A DNA stretch of 64,000 nt from Tetragonia tetragonoides. Taxonomy: Eukaryota; Streptophyta; Magnoliopsida; Caryophyllales; Aizoaceae. Positions 59,637 to 64,000 of this stretch are shown here, piece after piece. Location: NCBI GenBank assembly GCA_038025085.1, contig CM076146.1:14687001-14751000 (forward strand). Direction: 5' to 3'. The translations under genes and the position numbers were made by a program. Position 1 is the stretch's first letter; the number at the start of each line of letters is the position of its first letter. The notes beneath the pieces are model-generated. The model did not search any database and was not told the origin of the DNA. It saw only the letters and a list, made by a program, of their open reading frames with translations.

Positions 59637-60074
59637 ATGAGTGAAGTAGAAGAACTATTTGATAAAGAAGAAAATCCTGAAGAACTAAATAAAATTATGG
59701 ATGCAATATTTGATAAACAAGGAGTGTTAAGTGAAGGTTTTGAAGAAACCAATAATGTTGGTTTAGAAGAAGACATATACCAACAAATGAGTTTAGTTAG
59801 ACTAGAGAAAATGGATACCATACCTCTAGAAGAGATCAAAAGAAAAATAGACAAAAAGATAGGAAAAGTGATTATAGAGGAAGAAAGCAATGAAGTTGGA
59901 GAAGAAGTTATGGAAAAATCATTTGAAAATAACTTTGTAAACAACCTAATACCAAAACAAGAAAATTTTGGAGAGTCCTCTAAAATAATTATACCAGAAG
60001 TAGAACTATCCCTGGAAGAACTAGTAATTTTGGCTTCAAGTTTATGCAAAATCCATAGGTTAAAGAAGAGGTAA
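59637..60074 (+). CDS. Viral acidic region upstream of the coat protein core
   Basis: 145 codons, very rich in Glu, Ile and Asn (SEVEELFDKEENPEELNK; LSLEELVILASSL near the end). In this family an acidic N-terminal region precedes the coat-protein core and is removed during maturation. The stop at about 60072 probably breaks a longer original frame that continues at 60104 after a shift. Confidence 0.55.
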   Translation: MSEVEELFDKEENPEELNKIMDAIFDKQGVLSEGFEETNNVGLEEDIYQQMSLVRLEKMDTIPLEEIKRKIDKKIGKVIIEEESNEVGEEVMEKSFENNFVNNLIPKQENFGESSKIIIPEVELSLEELVILASSLCKIHRLKKR

Positions 60075-60103
60075 ATCTTCAACCTATCAGCCAAACTGGA
60101 TAC

Positions 60104-60952
60104 ATGTTAAACCTAGATGGTGTAAGAAATAGGGAAGAAGTATTTGAACAATGGAAAAAGAGTATTAATAGTGTACTCAACCTAAACACTACATGGACTT
60201 CAGAAAATTTCTTAAATTATCTAGAACATAGTTTTTCTGGCACTATAGCTGACTGGTATGACACAATAACCGAAATTACAAAAATCGCGTTAAAAAACAT
60301 AGCAATTCCTAATGAAATGTTTAAAACATTATGCAAATCCATACATGATGAATTTATTGGAATTAAACCAGATTCCGACGAGAAGATTAAAGAGGTGGCA
60401 AAGAAAACTTATCAATCTTAGTATATATGATATGAAATATGTTGAGAACTACCTTGAAGAGTTTAGCCAATATTATTACAAAATTGGTCAGAATGAAACA
60501 AATCTTGATATGTTCTATGATAAACTACCTTATCCTATGAATACACTAATCAATGACAAATATAAAGAATGAAGTGACAAGGAAAATGTTGTGGATACAT
60601 TAGGAGTAAGAATTTCATATCTAAGGAAGTGGATTAATGACCAGTGTCTAGATATCTAAAAATACCATAAAATGAAAAAATAATTCCTGGTATGTTGGGA
60701 TACTCTAAACCAATGGGGGTTATGACCGTGAAAAAAGAAGACGAAAGAAGTTCTATAAGAAAAAATATTTCAATAAACAAAGGGGCAAGAAATATAAAAG
60801 AAAATATTATAAGAAACCTCATCCTAATACTAGAAGATTTTTTAGAAAATCAGCATATTGTCCTAAAGAAAAATCTAATTGTAAATGTTGGTCATGTGGA
60901 GAAATAGGTCATTATGCAAATGAATGCAAAAATAAAAATAATATAAACTCAT
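60104..60952 (+). pseudogene. Viral coat protein region, broken
   Basis: The core is in two overlapping frames (60104-60421 and about 60420-60572). It includes REEVFEQWKKSINSVL and SGTIADWYDTITEI, then YDMKYVENYLEEFSQYYYK after a shift. A third frame holds a strongly basic Lys/Arg/Tyr stretch (about 60735-60860) and the zinc finger [14 protein letters not shown] at 60886-60927 (CX2CX4HX4C), the nucleic-acid-binding signature of Caulimoviridae coat proteins. At least three shifts or stops are visible. Confidence 0.85.
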
Positions 60953-61097
60953 AGAAGCACTTGGGAGTTTAGACTATGTTGAATTGACTGAAGATGAAGC
61001 CCTTGAATTAGCATTAGGAAATAACAAAGGAAGAATTGAAATAATACAATATCCTGATGAATAAATAGAAGAAAATAGTGACTACGAAACTAATAAT

Positions 61098-62065
61098 ATG
61101 ATGGATTGTGACGAAAATAACCAAATATCTCTGATAAGTTTAAAAGGTGAAGATTTTTCAGTGGATGATGAAGATCAAGAGATTGTATCAGAATGGGTTC
61201 TTCCTACAATCGAAAAGGATAATATTTATAAAAAATCGATATTTGAATTTAAGAGCAAATATGTATGTGAACAAATGGAAGGAGATTTAGAAATAAAATA
61301 TTGTGAATTTGATGCCGGAGTAATAAACCTTATCAATTGGAAAAATATAGAAAAACACAACCGAAATAAGAAGTATCGATATATTCATGTTGGAAGTGTC
61401 CAAATACAAGTATCACCTTTACAACATTTTGGGAAAGACATAGATCTTTATGCACTACTTTGTGATATCAGACACAATAAATTTCAAGATCAGATAATTA
61501 GTGGGGTAAAACTAATCTATGTCATGGGTCTGTAGGGTTTAATTGTAGACCAGGATATTATGTAAGCCTCGAGGATACTTATGCTCATAATTTCCTAACC
61601 CTGAAATTAAAAACTGTCCAAATGAACATGAAAGATGGTACATTTCCTATACGAGTGTTTTGGAAAATAATATATAAATTAGATAATAACATAGATCCAA
61701 AGAAAAAATTAACTATAGTGGAAGCTGAAAAATTTGAATGTTTAGCCCCAAGACAAATAATAAAACCTATAAAAACTAGACCTGAAGATATAAGATTAGA
61801 TAGAAGATGGATTCCTAGTTTTGAAAGTCCTAGTAAACTATCTAAGAATGTCATTAAAATTAATGAATCAGGAAAAATCACTATAAAGCCACAGTTATTT
61901 AGAAGTCAAAGTGTAAGAGAAGAAGGATCATCTTCGTTCAAAAGAGAAAATCTTGAAAAAGAAGATGATATAAAAAGTGTAACAAGTAATTTAACCGAAA
62001 TGAGTTTTGAACCACCAAGAGCTAGTGTTGATGGTTCTAGTATGGACGGAAGAAGAATCATATGA
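61098..62065 (+). pseudogene. Viral movement protein region, broken
   Basis: The first frame (61098-61535) carries KYRYIHVGSVQIQVSPLQ near 61365-61420, followed by DLYALLCDIRHNKF, which fits the core of the plant-virus 30K movement family as it appears in Caulimoviridae. After a shift near 61520 a short segment (GYYVSLED) and the second frame (61622-62065) follow. The family enlarges plasmodesmata for cell-to-cell spread. It sits after, not before, the coat region. The C-terminal part is charged and low in complexity. Confidence 0.7.
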
Positions 62066-62119
62066 TATAAAACTAGAACTTTAAGTGAGCCTATTTATGA
62101 AGAAGAAATCAGTTTACAA

Positions 62120-62584
62120 ATGGAATTAATCAATACAACTAAACTAACCAGTACAAATCCAAATAGTATTTATATTCCTGTCAAAATATGCACAGAAAAT
62201 TACAATAAATATGAATTATGTGCATACATAGATAGTGGGTGTTCAGTTTATTTTGGAAAGAAGACTTTGTTCCCTGATTTTCTTTGGAAAAAAGTAAAGT
62301 ATCCTATGCAAGTAAGAATAGCAGATAATAGTGTTATGGAACATAATGAAGTCATAGAAAAATTACCCATAGAAATAGGTGGAATACAATGCATAATACC
62401 AGTATTATGGGCTACCGATCAACCCTCTCATGATTTGATTATAGGTAATAATTTTCAAAGACTTTACTCTTCATGCACTCAAACAGTTGAACAATTAATA
62501 TTTACAATTAATGGTCATTCTGTCCCTATTAAAAAAATAACTAAAGGATATACTCATCAAAAAATGGAATTTACGCACAGCTAG
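62120..62584 (+). pseudogene. Viral aspartic protease domain
   Basis: 155 codons including the stop. The active-site motif LCAYIDSGCSVYFG (DSG at 62231-62239) and a second hydrophobic hairpin (HDLIIGNNF) are those of retroviral-type proteases fused upstream of RT. The frame ends at TAG 62582-62584; further stops separate it from RT. The enzyme cleaves the viral polyprotein. Confidence 0.85.
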
Positions 62585-62757
62585 CGTGGTGATAGGGTTA
62601 CTCCTACACAACGAGAAGTTGCCCTAACAATTTCATTACTTGAGTTATCAATCAAAGACCAGATTGATCAACAACAAGAAAATCTATGTAAAGAATTCTA
62701 CTTAGATAATCCTTTAAAATTCTGAAATAAGGACAAAACTTTGCTAAAATATCTTTA

Positions 62758-64000
62758 ATGGACCCAAACACCATTCTTCGGGTAAAACAAATGGTATATA
62801 CACACCAAGATATTAAAGAATTTGACAGGCAGATAAAAGAACTATTAGATGAGGGATTGATAAGGAATAGTAAAAGTCCTCATACAAGTCCTGCCTTCAT
62901 GGTAAGAAATCATGCAGAAGAAAAAAGAGGTAAAGCTAGAATGGTTATTAATTATAAAAAATTAAATGATAATACTGTCTTTGATGGATATTATATTCCT
63001 AACAAAACCGTTCTCTTTAATAGAATACAAGGAGCTTCTTGGTTCTCTAAAATGGATTGTAGAAGTGGATACTGGCAAGTAAAAATGGAAAAAAAAAGTA
63101 TCCCCTTAACCGCGTTTAGTGCTCCTCAAGGACATTACGAATGGATAGTTATGCCTTTCGGTTTAAAAAATGCACCTCAAATATTCCAAAGAAGAATGGA
63201 TAATATATCTTTAAGGATCTTAATCATTGTTGCTTAGTTTATATTGATGATATTCTTATATTTTCTAAAACAATTGAGCAGCACAAAAATGACGTATTAG
63301 CGGTAACACAAAGATTCTTAAATCATGGAATCATCCCTGGAAAAAGTAAGTGCACCTATGCTGAAGAAGAAATTGAGTTTTTGAGATTAGAAATAAAGGC
63401 TGGTCAAATTATACTACAAAAACATATCCTCTAAAAAATAGATAAATTTCCAGATAAAATCGAGGATAGGAAACAATTAGAAAGATTATTAAGATACCTC
63501 ACATATGCTTCTGATTTTATAAAAGATCTAGCTAAATTAAGAAAGTCGTTAGAACAAAACTTAAAAAAGAAATTAGTTGGACTTGGGTGGCAAATGACTC
63601 TAAGATTGTTCAAAACTTTAAAAAGTTATGTAAGAATCTTCCGGTATTAACATTACCTACGGATGAAGATAATTTAGTTCTCGAGACAGATGCTAGTAAT
63701 GAACATTGGAGTGCGGTATTAAAAATTAAAGAAGGAGAAAGACTTTGCAAATACTGTAGTGGGAGTTTTAATAAAGCCAAATGCAACTATCCTACTATGG
63801 AGAAAGAAATTCTTGCAGTCATTAGAGGAATAGAATTTTTTTTAATATTTCTGGCACCAAAAATGTTTTTAGTAAGAACTGATTGCAAAGGGATACTTGG
63901 TTTTGTTAAAAAGAATTTATCTAATATGCAAGCGCAAAGGAGGCTCCTGCGTTGGCAATTATGGCTTGACCAGTTCTCTTTCACTATGGAACATATACAG
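62758..64000 (+). pseudogene. Viral reverse transcriptase and RNase H, broken, runs off the window
   Basis: RT fingers and palm are intact to 63237 (EGLIRNSKSPHTSPAFMV, MDCRSGYWQVKM, IVMPFGLKNAPQIFQRRMD). A shift just before the catalytic site puts VYIDDILIFS (YIDD at 63240-63251) in another frame, followed by GIIPGKSKCTYAEEEIEFL and KFPDKIEDRKQLERLL, typical of Caulimoviridae. A stop at about 63432 and more shifts lead to RNase H (ETDASNEHWSAVL near 63685, then TMEKEILAVIRGIEFF). The window ends 3' of the last RNase H motif seen. It would copy viral RNA to DNA. Confidence 0.92.

Larger units (their letters stand above)
59234..64000 (+). mobile_element. Endogenous pararetrovirus (Caulimoviridae), cavemovirus/solendovirus-like, incomplete
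   Basis: A tRNA-Met primer site is followed by small acidic/coiled-coil frames, a coat-protein region with a CCHC finger, a movement-protein region, an aspartic protease, RT and RNase H; the window ends inside RNase H. There are no LTRs. The internal region is very AT-rich. Each domain is interrupted by stops or shifts, so it is a fossil copy. The coat protein precedes the movement protein, an order I associate with cavemo- and solendoviruses rather than badna-, petu- or florendoviruses. No joined sequence is offered. Confidence 0.85.

Noticed and set aside
59234..64000. Intact or replication-competent virus
   Set aside because: Coat, movement, RT and RNase H regions all carry stops or shifts, and the copy is cut by the window edge.
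1..64000. tRNA, rRNA, CRISPR arrays or bacterial operons
   Set aside because: No cloverleaf, rRNA core or regular spacer array was seen. TGGTATCAGAGC-type sites are retroelement primer sites, not tRNA genes.

Overview
This is nuclear DNA of a plant, almost certainly a eudicot. It is AT-rich and intron-containing, and carries plant-specific gene families (DTX/MATE transporter, ankyrin-PGG, DIN11-like 2OG dioxygenase, KEA antiporter, plant mobile domain). Its transposon load is typical of an expanded plant genome. The species cannot be named from the sequence. Some intron repeats with 'AAGACGGTC' / 'GAGACCG' ends recall Caryophyllales repeats, but that is weak.

Layout. 1-5430: 3' end of a Tat-lineage Ty3/gypsy element (antisense multi-exon plant mobile domain gene, 65-bp tandem repeats, polypurine tract, 3' LTR). 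5431-10182: non-coding DNA with CACTA-like subterminal repeats, strongest at the right end, around fragments of a RAD6-type ubiquitin-conjugating gene and a KEA antiporter gene. 10190-11011: dead PIF/Harbinger transposase, broken by a chromovirus LTR remnant. 11273-15020: mostly featureless, ending in a copia-type polypurine tract and LTR start. 15466-17942: ankyrin-PGG pseudogene with a 983-bp CACTA MITE in its exon. 20545-22070: solo Tat LTR (minus) inside an older Tat LTR (plus). 22755-25240: 2OG-Fe(II) dioxygenase pseudogene (minus). 26338-31540: L1-type LINE (minus). 31801-43914: complete but decayed chromovirus with 2.6-2.9 kb LTRs. 45262-52374: the one apparently intact gene, a seven-exon MATE transporter of 493 residues with a 4.9-kb first intron. 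52594-58154: a gag-deleted Ty3/gypsy element in the MATE 3' flank. 59234-64000: an endogenous pararetrovirus (Caulimoviridae) running off the right edge, with coat-protein and movement-protein domains in the order CP then MP.

Only the MATE gene looks functional. Exact target-site duplications were found for the solo LTR (GGAAC), the CACTA MITE (TAA), the LINE (TTGGTCTAT), the chromovirus (TAGGA), the Stowaway MITE in its 3' LTR (TA) and the gypsy element downstream of MATE (TGTGG). These fix element boundaries and the order of nesting. The DNA just upstream of MATE, including the sequence leading into its TATA box, exists in two copies; the upstream copy has been split by both the LINE and the chromovirus.
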